Of a DNA stretch of 64,000 bases, positions 17,278-24,774 are shown piece after piece. Position numbers and translations under genes: made by a program. The notes under the pieces were generated by a model. The model searched no databases and had not been told where the DNA came from. It was given only the letters and a program-made list of their open reading frames with translations. How positions within the stretch are numbered: position 1 is the stretch's first letter; the number at the start of each line of letters is the position of its first letter. Location: the NCBI GenBank assembly GCA_964543475.1, contig CAZIYJ010000001.1:744001-808000 (forward strand), in the 5' to 3' direction. Source of the DNA: JAYSYM01 sp964543475 (GTDB lineage: Bacteria; Bdellovibrionota; Bdellovibrionia; Bdellovibrionales; JAMPXM01).

Positions 17278-17285
17278 GCCCCTAA

Positions 17286-17879
17286 ATGAAGGCAAAGCAA
17301 CTTTCCATTTTTGAACTTTCGAGCTCTTCGTCTGAGAAGCGTTCGTATAAAGAGCGATTTGTCCATGGTGGCGAAAAAACTAAGGGCAAGCGAAAGCTTC
17401 GTAGGCCGCTAGCTACAAAAAAATGGATGCATTTGGTTTTGAAGTCGAAAGCTGCCAAAGGCGAATTGTCGATGCTCAGTCCAAAGCACGCCAAAGAAGT
17501 GACTAAGCTGATCCAAGTGAAAGCGCGAAAGTTCAACATTGAACTAAAGGAATTCGTGAATATGGGAAACCACATTCACTTTCAATTTCGGATGAAATCG
17601 CGTGAAAAGTTTCAAAATTTCTTAAGGGCGATTACTTGTTTAATCGCGCGACTAGTAACAGGCGCAAAGCGTGGCATTAAATTTGGTAAATTTTGGGACG
17701 GACTCGCTTTTACAAGAATCGTTACTTCGATTGACGAACTCGTCAGCTTAGAAGGTTATCTGCAGGCGAATTTGATCGAGCGCCGTCATGGGTACCAAGC
17801 TCGCACGGTTTATTTACAGGCACTTAATAAATGGATAAAGAAGTTGAAAGCACAGGGTATTCAACCGATTATTAGTTGA
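17286..17879 (+). CDS. REP-associated tyrosine transposase-like (RAYT, Y1/HUH) protein
   Basis: A 197-residue Y1-type HUH nuclease relative of IS200/IS605 transposases, of the domesticated REP-associated class. The HUH motif is H96-I-H98 in NMGNHIHFQF. The candidate nucleophile is Y158 in LEGYLQANLIE, followed by a basic C-terminal tail. GKFWDGLAFTRIV corresponds to the family FWxRxFxxRxV segment. It is full length and has no second transposon gene or clear terminal repeats. It sits between murC and murB, on the same strand, splitting the wall cluster. Small hairpins lie upstream (17077-17120) and downstream (17883-17928). Confidence 0.75.
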   Translation: MKAKQLSIFELSSSSSEKRSYKERFVHGGEKTKGKRKLRRPLATKKWMHLVLKSKAAKGELSMLSPKHAKEVTKLIQVKARKFNIELKEFVNMGNHIHFQFRMKSREKFQNFLRAITCLIARLVTGAKRGIKFGKFWDGLAFTRIVTSIDELVSLEGYLQANLIERRHGYQARTVYLQALNKWIKKLKAQGIQPIIS

Positions 17880-17882
17880 GAG

Positions 17883-17928
17883 CAGCCGCCGGCTGTAATT
17901 TCGATTCGAGCGGGCGGCAGATCCTGCC
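17883..17928. repeat. Two small GC-rich hairpins after the RAYT gene
   Basis: CAGCC-GCC-GGCTG (17883-17895) and GGCAG-ATC-CTGCC (17916-17928) lie in the 74-nt gap between the RAYT gene and murB. They could be REP-like hairpins linked to the transposase relative, or simple RNA structures in the murB leader. Confidence 0.4.
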
Positions 17929-17953
17929 ATGAGCAACAACCAGGAATAAATTT

Positions 17954-18862
17954 GTGTCAGAGTTAATTCAAAAAAATGTTCCATTGGCGCCGCTGACATC
18001 TTGGATTGTTGGAGGGCCCGCTGAGTACTATGCGCAGCCTAAAACAGTTGAAGAGCTCAAAGAAGTTTATGCTTGGGGTGAATCGCAGCGCTTACCGATT
18101 ACAGTACTTGGTGGCGGAACGAATGTTTTAATCAATGACTCAGGCATAAAAGGCTTAGTCATCGCACTTAAAAGTTTGGCCGGCTCTCAGGTGATGAACA
18201 CGATTCAAAAAGCGGGAAGCAAAGATCGCGTGGTCATTGAATGTCTCGCTGGCACTTCAAAATCAGAGCTTTTAAAACAATTCTTGAAGCATAAGCTGGT
18301 GCCGGCGCTTTTTCTTGCGGGATTACCCGGTGATGTCGGTGGCGGAATTGCAATGAACGCTGGTGTCGGCGAAATGATCACTCCTCGTGAATTTAATGAG
18401 ATCACCGATTGGGTTGAAGTGATGCGTCCGCAAACTTATGAGTTGGTTCGCTTTAATAAAAACGACTTGAATTGGAGCTATCGTCATTGTGAGGGATGGG
18501 GTCCCGGAATCATCACGCGAGTTGGAATTTCGTGGCCTAATGAACCCGATGATGACGTATTAAATAAAGTTCGTAATGCAAATAAAGTTCGCCTCAGTAA
18601 ACAACCGCTCGATATGCCAAGCTGCGGATCTGTTTTCGTAAATCCTCCGGGGCATAAATCAGGTCAGCTCATTGAGCAATGTGGCCTCAAGGGTTTTGCC
18701 ATCGGCGGAGCCAAAGTCTCTGAGAAGCATGCAAACTTCATCGTAAACTTTGATAACGCAAAAGCCTTTGATATTGATTCTGTAATTAAACACGTTCAAC
18801 ACACTGTCTTGGCAAAAACAGGAATCAACCTCACGACCGAAGTTGTTTATCTCGGGTTTTAG
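17954..18862 (+). CDS. murB: UDP-N-acetylenolpyruvoylglucosamine reductase MurB
   Basis: FAD- and NADPH-dependent reductase giving UDP-MurNAc. 302 residues, the short form. The FAD-binding segment includes TSWIVGGPAEYYAQP and VLGGGTNVLINDSG (about residues 15-65). The catalytic Ser is in SCGSVFVNPPG (near 220) and the terminal catalytic Glu in TTEVVYLGF. LAGLPGDVGGGIAMNAG is the usual central block. The start is GTG. It follows the RAYT gene by 74 nt; without the insertion it would follow murC. Confidence 0.95.
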   Translation: MSELIQKNVPLAPLTSWIVGGPAEYYAQPKTVEELKEVYAWGESQRLPITVLGGGTNVLINDSGIKGLVIALKSLAGSQVMNTIQKAGSKDRVVIECLAGTSKSELLKQFLKHKLVPALFLAGLPGDVGGGIAMNAGVGEMITPREFNEITDWVEVMRPQTYELVRFNKNDLNWSYRHCEGWGPGIITRVGISWPNEPDDDVLNKVRNANKVRLSKQPLDMPSCGSVFVNPPGHKSGQLIEQCGLKGFAIGGAKVSEKHANFIVNFDNAKAFDIDSVIKHVQHTVLAKTGINLTTEVVYLGF

Positions 18863-18888
18863 TCAACTGAGACCGATATAGTAATCGC

Positions 18889-18894
18889 TATAAT
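18889..18894 (+). promoter_or_regulatory. Candidate -10 box (TATAAT) upstream of the b561-like gene
   Basis: A perfect TATAAT lies 105 nt before ATG 18999. No good -35 hexamer is found 16-18 bp upstream, so this is only a candidate. If used, the b561-like/YceI-like pair would have a promoter separate from the mur genes. Confidence 0.3.
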
Positions 18895-18998
18895 AAAAGC
18901 GTCTAGCCGCGCGTCTTGCACAATCCTTTTCACGCAGTATGCTCTCGCCAATTCGATCAATCTCGCAATTCTGGATTAGCCACTAGAGAAGGAATCCG

Positions 18999-19577
18999 AT
19001 GAAGAGTTTTTTAATTGTTCTTTTCTGTGTCTCGTTACCCTATTCGTCAAATGCGCAAGACTTATCAAGATTCAAGATCGCACAGAACGAATCGGGATCA
19101 TTGAAATTAGAAGATCTTGGATTCGATTCTCAAACGACTCGCACTGACCCTGCAGAGGCTGCAGTTTTGGTAAAGCGCGCGAAGCAACTTAAAACTCATC
19201 AGGTGCTTGGCTTAGTGACTCTCGGTTTGATGACAGCAACTTTATTCACGGGACCAGAGAATGCTCCATCTGACGATCTTCATCAGGGGCTTGGTATCGC
19301 GACGGCCGTCAGTTATGCAGCAACAGCCTATTTTAGTCTGACTGCTCCTGAGCCAAAAGTTGAAACCAACAATGGACTGGGAATGAAAATCCATCGCGCT
19401 CTATTGTTTGTACATTTACCGGGAATGATTCTCACGCCAATCGCAGGAATAATGGCAAATAATCAGGCTAAAAAAGGCGAAAAGCTTTCTGGGCTCGCAA
19501 CATATAAAAAAGATCTTGCGTTCATAACATACGGCTCGTTTGCTACGGCGGCAGTTTCAGCAACCTTCGACTTCTAA
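18999..19577 (+). CDS. Membrane protein, possibly cytochrome b561-like
   Basis: A 192-residue protein with a signal peptide (cut near residue 19, SNA) and about four hydrophobic segments starting near residue 66. Histidines sit at the edges of the first three segments: H67, H95, H132 and H139. This layout is compatible with a haem-b membrane protein. The gene is 8 nt upstream of a YceI-like gene, and in enterobacteria yceI follows the cytochrome b561 gene yceJ, which supports the reading. No clear b561 signature was seen, so it could be another small membrane protein. It sits between murB and ftsQ. Confidence 0.45.
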   Translation: MKSFLIVLFCVSLPYSSNAQDLSRFKIAQNESGSLKLEDLGFDSQTTRTDPAEAAVLVKRAKQLKTHQVLGLVTLGLMTATLFTGPENAPSDDLHQGLGIATAVSYAATAYFSLTAPEPKVETNNGLGMKIHRALLFVHLPGMILTPIAGIMANNQAKKGEKLSGLATYKKDLAFITYGSFATAAVSATFDF

Positions 19578-19585
19578 GGTGATAT

Positions 19586-20152
19586 ATGAACTTAAAGTTT
19601 ATTTCGATTTCGATTTTTACAGTCTTTGTAGCTCAAAACGTTTTTGCTAAAGCGAATGTTGTTCAGTCAAATGAATGGCTCCTAGCAAAAAACAAAATTA
19701 CTTACATCGTGATTCATCCACTTCATAGGGTGGAAGGAATGTCTGAAAGCGCAAAGGGAAAAGGCGTGTGTAACGACAAGGGTTGCGAGTTTTTGATGGC
19801 CGCTCCTGTTAAGAGCTTCGATAGCGGTAATTCAAATCGTGACACTCACATGTGGCAAACCACCAAGGCTGAACAGTTTCCGATGGCCACAGTCACAGTG
19901 AATATTCCTAATGACAGACTAAGTGGAAAACAAAAAGTTGATTTGACCGTTGGTTTAGCGGGCAAATCGAAAACAGTACCAGGTGAAATTACGATTTCTA
20001 ACTCTGGAGACGATGCTCATATTTCGGCGTCATTTGCTGTAAACTTCTCAGATTTCGCAATGGAGCGCCCAAGTCTTCTAGCAGTACCCGTTAAGGAAGA
20101 GATACGTATTCTCGTCGATGGTGTTTGGTCAAAAAGCAGTTTAAAGAACTAA
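19586..20152 (+). CDS. Periplasmic YceI-like (lipocalin-fold, polyisoprenoid-binding) protein
   Basis: A 188-residue secreted protein with a signal peptide (residues 1-22, NVFA). The mature sequence follows the YceI pattern: a lone strand pair near ITYIVIHPLHRVEG, GCEFLMAAPVKSFDSGNSNRDTHMWQTTKAEQFPMATVTV, which matches the YceI motif of Asn/Asp-rich residues followed by xxFPxxxF, and a long C-terminal strand set. YceI proteins bind isoprenoid-like or quinone-like ligands in an eight-stranded barrel. A CNDKGC pair near residues 58-63 could form a disulfide. It is likely co-transcribed with the b561-like gene. Confidence 0.65.
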   Translation: MNLKFISISIFTVFVAQNVFAKANVVQSNEWLLAKNKITYIVIHPLHRVEGMSESAKGKGVCNDKGCEFLMAAPVKSFDSGNSNRDTHMWQTTKAEQFPMATVTVNIPNDRLSGKQKVDLTVGLAGKSKTVPGEITISNSGDDAHISASFAVNFSDFAMERPSLLAVPVKEEIRILVDGVWSKSSLKN

Positions 20153-20213
20153 TTTTTCACGACTGGACTTCGCGTGTCTTGCGGTGCGTGATTCCTGCGC
20201 GTAAATTTTAACT

Positions 20214-20972
20214 ATGAAGTATTTCATGGCTGCGTTTTTGGTTGGTCTCATCGCGCTCGGTGCGGTTGCCACTCAAACTTCGCTCTTCATTGTAGAGAAT
20301 ATTCCCGTCGAAGTTCAGATCGTTAATAGCGGTTCGATCGAACATATTCTTCAGCAATCTGTTTCAAGCCGAGTATTGAAAAACGAGAAGCTTTTCAAAA
20401 ACAAACGCATCTGGGCTGTGTCGCTTGGCAAAGTTCACGATGTTGTTGTGGCTGAACCATGGGTTCAAAGTGTACGAATTAGCCGCAGACTTCCGAACAT
20501 TGTGAATATTGTTGTTGAACCGAAGCGTGCGGTTGCGATGTTGCTCGTTCAAAAAGGAAAAGGTGTAAATCCCGAACTTCGTGCACTGACTGCAGATGGT
20601 TCTGTTTTGAAACTTCCGAATAGTACCGCGGCTTTAGATGTGCCGATTGCGCGGGGGGCGATGTTTGCTGCGCAAAATGATGCAGGTATTGAAGCCCGAG
20701 CTAAATTAATTGAGTTCATTGCATCGATTCCAGGCGAAGGAAGTCTCAGCATAAAGAACATTGCGGAGATCACTTACACACCGAGCGATGGTTTTTCTCT
20801 CTCATTAATTCCAATGAAGTCGACTGTGCTTCTTGGCAACGAAAAGATCCAGACCAAGGTCACGCGTGTGAGCCAGGTACTGGACTATCTACTAGCTCAC
20901 CAACTTCGAGGTCGAGTGATCGACGCTTCATTCTCGAAGAAAGTGCTTGTCAGGCTGCGTAAGGACCCCTAA
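20214..20972 (+). CDS. ftsQ: Cell division protein FtsQ
   Basis: Bitopic inner membrane division protein (FtsQ/DivIB). 252 residues: a very short cytoplasmic part, a membrane segment at residues 3-20, then a POTRA domain and the FtsQ beta domain in the periplasm. The POTRA end is recognisable in EPWVQSVRISRRLPNIVNIVVEPKRAVA. The late segment RVSQVLDYLL ... IDASFSKKVLVRLR fits the FtsQ C-terminal strand block. It scaffolds FtsB/FtsL. It lies 61 nt after the YceI-like gene, and a 156-nt leader separates it from ftsA. Confidence 0.85.
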   Translation: MKYFMAAFLVGLIALGAVATQTSLFIVENIPVEVQIVNSGSIEHILQQSVSSRVLKNEKLFKNKRIWAVSLGKVHDVVVAEPWVQSVRISRRLPNIVNIVVEPKRAVAMLLVQKGKGVNPELRALTADGSVLKLPNSTAALDVPIARGAMFAAQNDAGIEARAKLIEFIASIPGEGSLSIKNIAEITYTPSDGFSLSLIPMKSTVLLGNEKIQTKVTRVSQVLDYLLAHQLRGRVIDASFSKKVLVRLRKDP

Positions 20973-21008
20973 GCTTTAGTCAGATCTAACAGACAAAAGT
21001 TTGAAAAG

Positions 21009-21053
21009 ATTAATGTTTCGCGAGACTCTAGTACGGCATTAATAATTCGCGAA
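21009..21053 (+). promoter_or_regulatory. Inverted and direct repeats in the ftsA leader
   Basis: ATTAATG (21009-21015) and CATTAAT (21037-21043) form a 7-bp inverted repeat. TTCGCGA occurs at 21017-21023 and again at 21046-21052, 29 nt apart. The arrangement suggests a binding site for a dimeric regulator or a structured leader before ftsA. No known operator was recognised. Confidence 0.35.
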
Positions 21054-21128
21054 CACGACCCTGTAAGTTTTTTGGCCCACGGCTGGGCTAGACAGAATCG
21101 GGTCGAGACACAACAATGGGGATCAGGG

Positions 21129-22442
21129 ATGACGCCAGTTGACCAGAATCAGTCGGCATCTAAAAAGAAATCTACACATATGAAGCGGCCTAATTTAATC
21201 GCAGGCCTAGACATAGGAACCACAAAAGTTTCTGTGATCATCGGACTTGTCGAAGTCGACATGAGCTCAGGTTCTCCTGAAACAAAACTCGATGTGATTG
21301 GATTAGGAACTGCTCCGAGCCTTGGTATCAGACAAGGTGCAGTCGTTAACGTTGAAGCAACGATCGAAGCAATTCAAAAAGCTCGCGAAGAAGCTGAGTT
21401 GATGTCGGGATACAAAATCGATTCGGTTTACGTATCAGTCGGTGGAATTCACATTAAGTCTTTCGACTCTCAAGGCATGATTGCCATTCGAAACAAAGAA
21501 GTTCGCGCAGAAGATATCAATCGCGTGATCGAAGCAGCGAAAGCTGTTGCGGTACCAGGCGATCGCGAAGTTCTTCATGTTTTACCTCGTGATTATAAAA
21601 TTGATGGCCAAGAAGGTATTTACGATCCAATCGGCATGAGCGGCGTACGTTTAGAATCAAACGTTCATTTAGTGACTGCTGGTCGTACGGCTCTGCAAAA
21701 CGCAATCAAGTGCGCTGAAAAAGCTGGCTTAAAAGTTAAAGGCATCGTCCTTCAACAATTAGCTTCGGCAATGGCAATCCTACAAGAAGACGAAAAGAAG
21801 TTAGGCGTAGCTGTTGTCGATATCGGCGGCGGCACATCTGACGTGATCATCTATATTAATGGCAGTGTTGCCTACACAGGATCAGTTCCGGTTGGTGGCA
21901 GCCATTTCACTCAAGACATCGCGATGGGACTTCGCACTCCGCAAGCCAATGCTGAGTCATTAAAAAAGAAGTTTGGCTGCGCGATCACAGAGTTAGTCGA
22001 CGAAAATGAACTGATCGAAGTTGAGGGCGTTGGCGGAAGAAAGCCACGATCAATTCTTCGCAGAAATTTATGTGAAGTGATTGAGCCAAGAGCTGAAGAA
22101 ACTCTTGCTCTCATCAATCAAGAATTTGAAAAGTCAGGTTTAGCCGGCCGCATGGGCTCAGGTGTTGTTCTTACTGGCGGTGGATCTCAATTAGAAGGCT
22201 TACTCGAAATGGGTGAGTTTGTAATGGATGTTCCAGTTCGCAGAGGAGTGCCCGAGAAAGTGGGCGGTTTATCTGACGTCGTGAAATCTCCTGCATGTTC
22301 AACTGCAGTAGGTCTCCTTATGTATGGTTTAGATTTAGAAAAACAAAAGTTTCTGCAGCAGTCATCAGAGGTTGATATCCAAGGTGCATTCAAGGATTTC
22401 GCCCAGAAGGTAAAAGATTTGTTCAGCGGAGCGCTGTCGTAA
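21129..22442 (+). CDS. ftsA: Cell division protein FtsA
   Basis: Actin-like ATPase that tethers FtsZ to the membrane. About 437 residues from ATG 21129, which has GGGGA 6 nt upstream. A TTG at 21072 would add 19 residues unlike the family, and ATG 21180 is a third option. Actin-fold blocks are LIAGLDIGTTKV, the 1C-type region, GVAVVDIGGGTSDVIIY, and VVLTGGGSQLEG. The C-terminal amphipathic helix (DFAQKVKDLFSGA) is the expected membrane-targeting sequence. ftsZ follows by 36 nt. Confidence 0.95.
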   Translation: MTPVDQNQSASKKKSTHMKRPNLIAGLDIGTTKVSVIIGLVEVDMSSGSPETKLDVIGLGTAPSLGIRQGAVVNVEATIEAIQKAREEAELMSGYKIDSVYVSVGGIHIKSFDSQGMIAIRNKEVRAEDINRVIEAAKAVAVPGDREVLHVLPRDYKIDGQEGIYDPIGMSGVRLESNVHLVTAGRTALQNAIKCAEKAGLKVKGIVLQQLASAMAILQEDEKKLGVAVVDIGGGTSDVIIYINGSVAYTGSVPVGGSHFTQDIAMGLRTPQANAESLKKKFGCAITELVDENELIEVEGVGGRKPRSILRRNLCEVIEPRAEETLALINQEFEKSGLAGRMGSGVVLTGGGSQLEGLLEMGEFVMDVPVRRGVPEKVGGLSDVVKSPACSTAVGLLMYGLDLEKQKFLQQSSEVDIQGAFKDFAQKVKDLFSGALS

Positions 22443-22478
22443 GTTTTAAAGCTCAAGGATTTGAGCGGGGGGTTATAT

Positions 22479-23972
22479 ATGTTCGAATTAGAAGAAAATA
22501 TTAATATCGGAGCGAACATTAAAGTTGTCGGCATCGGCGGCGGCGGTAATAACGCTGTGACTACGATGATTGAAGGCGGCTTAAACGGTGTTGAGTTCAT
22601 CGTTGCAAATACAGACAAGCAAGCACTTGGTGCACACAAAGCTTCAAATAAAATTCAACTGGGCCGCGAATTAACTCGGGGACTTGGTGCTGGTGCAAAT
22701 CCTGAAATTGGAAAACGCGCAGCAATCGAATCTTACAACGACATCGTTCAAGCACTTGAAGGTGCAGACATGTGTTTCGTTACTGCTGGCATGGGCGGCG
22801 GAACTGGAACGGGTGGAGCGCCAATCGTAGCGAAGATCGCTCGCGAACTTGGAATTCTCACAATCGGTGTTGTGACTCGTCCATTCATGTTCGAAGGCAA
22901 AAAGCGCATGAAGCACGCTGACGGCGGCATCAGCGACTTAAAAGAAAACGTTGATACTCTCATCGTTATTCCAAACCAAAAACTTCTTTCAATTTCTTCA
23001 GATCGCACTCCGCTAACAGAAACTTTCAAAAAAGCGGACGACGTGTTGATGCAAGCAGTAAAAGGTATCTCTGACTTGATCAACATTCGCGGTCTTATCA
23101 ACCTCGATTTCGCTGATATTCGCACGATCATGTCTGCTAAAGGCATGGCGATTATGGGAACAGGTCGCGCATCTGGCGAAAACAGAGCTGTTGAAGCTGC
23201 ATCAGCTTCAATCTCTTCGCCACTTCTTGAGAACATCTCAATCGAAGGTGCTACTGGCATCATCATTAACGTCACTGGCGGACCAGATCTCTCTCTTTAT
23301 GAAGTTAACGAAGCATCGACATTGATCACTGAAGCAGCTCATGAAGATGCTGAAATCATCTTCGGTGCGGTTATCGATGAAACAATGGGTGATGAAGTTC
23401 GCGTAACAGTAATTGCTACTGGTTTCGGTCGTGAGCACGAACAAGCTCGCGTTGATTACCACAACCAACAAGTTGCGGCTTTGAATCAACAGATGAAATC
23501 AAACCAGCAGGTTGGTCAGTTGAATGCATCAATGTCTCAGCATTTAGCTCCTGTACAAGCTCCGGTTTTCCAAACTCCTTCTGCTAGTTTTGCTGCGCCG
23601 TCGGTGCAAGTCGAAGCAGCTCCAGAAATGCTAGAAGAGCAGTTTTTAGCTGAAGAAGAACTTTCACATAGCCTAGAATCTTCTCCTGAAGTTTCGTTGG
23701 GAATGCAGGCTTCACCAGCCGCTGAGAAAGCTCTTCCACGCGATATCTTGTTAGCAAAAGCTCGCGCCTACCGCGACAGCCAAGCTCAACGAGCAAAACA
23801 ACCTCAGCCAGAACAACTCTCAATGGAAGTTCAGCCAGATGGCCACGCTCTCGGTTCACTCGAGATGGCTCGTCGTCTTGCGAACGAAGTTGTAAAGTCA
23901 CCATTCGACCAACGGAATCTCGATGTTCCAACTTACATGCGCCGCAAGGATCATGAAGAACAAGGTTTATAA
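22479..23972 (+). CDS. ftsZ: Cell division GTPase FtsZ
   Basis: Tubulin-like GTPase forming the Z ring. The tubulin signature GGGTGTGGAP is near residue 108, and the T-loop GIGGGGNNAV is at the N terminus. The synergy-loop block NLDFADIRTIM is present. After residue about 325 there is a long, Gln/Ala/Glu-rich linker of roughly 140 residues. It ends in the conserved C-terminal peptide RNLDVPTYMRRKD, which binds FtsA, followed by a short acidic tail. ATG 22479 is preferred over TTG 22461 because the family starts here and GGGGGG precedes it by 6 nt. Confidence 0.97.
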   Translation: MFELEENINIGANIKVVGIGGGGNNAVTTMIEGGLNGVEFIVANTDKQALGAHKASNKIQLGRELTRGLGAGANPEIGKRAAIESYNDIVQALEGADMCFVTAGMGGGTGTGGAPIVAKIARELGILTIGVVTRPFMFEGKKRMKHADGGISDLKENVDTLIVIPNQKLLSISSDRTPLTETFKKADDVLMQAVKGISDLINIRGLINLDFADIRTIMSAKGMAIMGTGRASGENRAVEAASASISSPLLENISIEGATGIIINVTGGPDLSLYEVNEASTLITEAAHEDAEIIFGAVIDETMGDEVRVTVIATGFGREHEQARVDYHNQQVAALNQQMKSNQQVGQLNASMSQHLAPVQAPVFQTPSASFAAPSVQVEAAPEMLEEQFLAEEELSHSLESSPEVSLGMQASPAAEKALPRDILLAKARAYRDSQAQRAKQPQPEQLSMEVQPDGHALGSLEMARRLANEVVKSPFDQRNLDVPTYMRRKDHEEQGL

Positions 23973-23982
23973 GTTTTGATCG

Positions 23983-24759
23983 ATGAAGGCTTATTTTCTC
24001 TCTGACCTTCATTTAAAAGATATGAACGAGCGCAACAGCCAAACACTGTTGCGCTTTTTACATTCAGTGACTGAGCAAGCACCTCTTCAAAAACAATCTG
24101 TGTTCTTAGTCGGAGATATCTTCGATCTTTGGATCGGTAAGCATAAGTATTTTGTAGAGCGGTTCCAGCCAATCGTTGATGCGGTAAGTGATCTAGTAAA
24201 GGCAGGAGTCGAAGTTCATTACTTTGAGGGAAACCACGATCTTTATTTAAAACACTTCTGGAAGAAAATTGGTGTGATCACTCACGAGGATGCGATCGTC
24301 ACTGAGCTACAAGGCATTAAAGTGCGAATCGAGCACGGTGATCTGATGAACCCTGATGATCGAGGTTATTTGTTTTTGCGATGGCTTCTTCGTACGCCAG
24401 TTATGAAAATCATTGCCTATTTATTGCCGTCGGCACTGGTCACCTGGATAGGCGAGCGCGCGAGTCACGCAAGTCGTGATTACACTTCAACTTCAAAATC
24501 ATTGCCTGAGGGAGACATTCGGTTGATCACCCGCACGCATGCAATCAAGGCCGCTCGAAAAGAGATGTTTGATTTAATTATTTCAGGTCACGTACATGTG
24601 CGCGATGACTACGAGTTCCCAGTACTGAGAGTGGCTTCAGTTGATTCAAGTGAAGATGCTGTCGAGGGGAGCGTTCGTTCGGTGAACTTAGGCTCGTGGT
24701 TCGACGAGCCCAAGGTTTTTATTCTAGAAAACGGCGTCGGCCGCTTCATCACCCTTTAA
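23983..24759 (+). CDS. lpxH: LpxH-like UDP-2,3-diacylglucosamine diphosphatase
   Basis: A 258-residue calcineurin-type metallophosphoesterase. Metal motifs are DLHLKD (residues 8-13), GDIFDLWIG (about 45-53), EGNHDLY (near 83) and SGHVHVRDD near residue 200. The GDxxDLWIG block is typical of LpxH/LpxH2-type enzymes, which hydrolyse UDP-2,3-diacylglucosamine to lipid X in lipid A synthesis. GNHD instead of LpxH's GNRD suggests an LpxH2-like branch. It lies 10 nt after ftsZ, ending the division cluster, and is convergent with recN. An AT-only inverted repeat (24762-24779) lies between them. Confidence 0.65.
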   Translation: MKAYFLSDLHLKDMNERNSQTLLRFLHSVTEQAPLQKQSVFLVGDIFDLWIGKHKYFVERFQPIVDAVSDLVKAGVEVHYFEGNHDLYLKHFWKKIGVITHEDAIVTELQGIKVRIEHGDLMNPDDRGYLFLRWLLRTPVMKIIAYLLPSALVTWIGERASHASRDYTSTSKSLPEGDIRLITRTHAIKAARKEMFDLIISGHVHVRDDYEFPVLRVASVDSSEDAVEGSVRSVNLGSWFDEPKVFILENGVGRFITL

Positions 24760-24774
24760 TTATTAAATTCAAAT

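Larger units (their letters stand above)
16957..17285. other. 329-nt intergenic region between murC and the RAYT gene, with hairpins
   Basis: No coding sequence is supported here. It holds a strong perfect hairpin CTTAAAAGCG-CGGA-CGCTTTTAAG (17077-17100) and a smaller one, CCATC-TCACG-GATGG (17106-17120), in tandem. GATCTCGATC lies just before them. There is no T-run after the big hairpin, so it is a poor terminator. The setting next to a REP-associated transposase suggests REP-like or relic elements, which is inference. A promoter-like pair occurs at the right edge (17249-17277). Confidence 0.5.

Noticed and set aside
22748..23275. Long minus-strand open frame within ftsZ
   Set aside because: Antisense shadow of a strongly conserved gene; no start signals.
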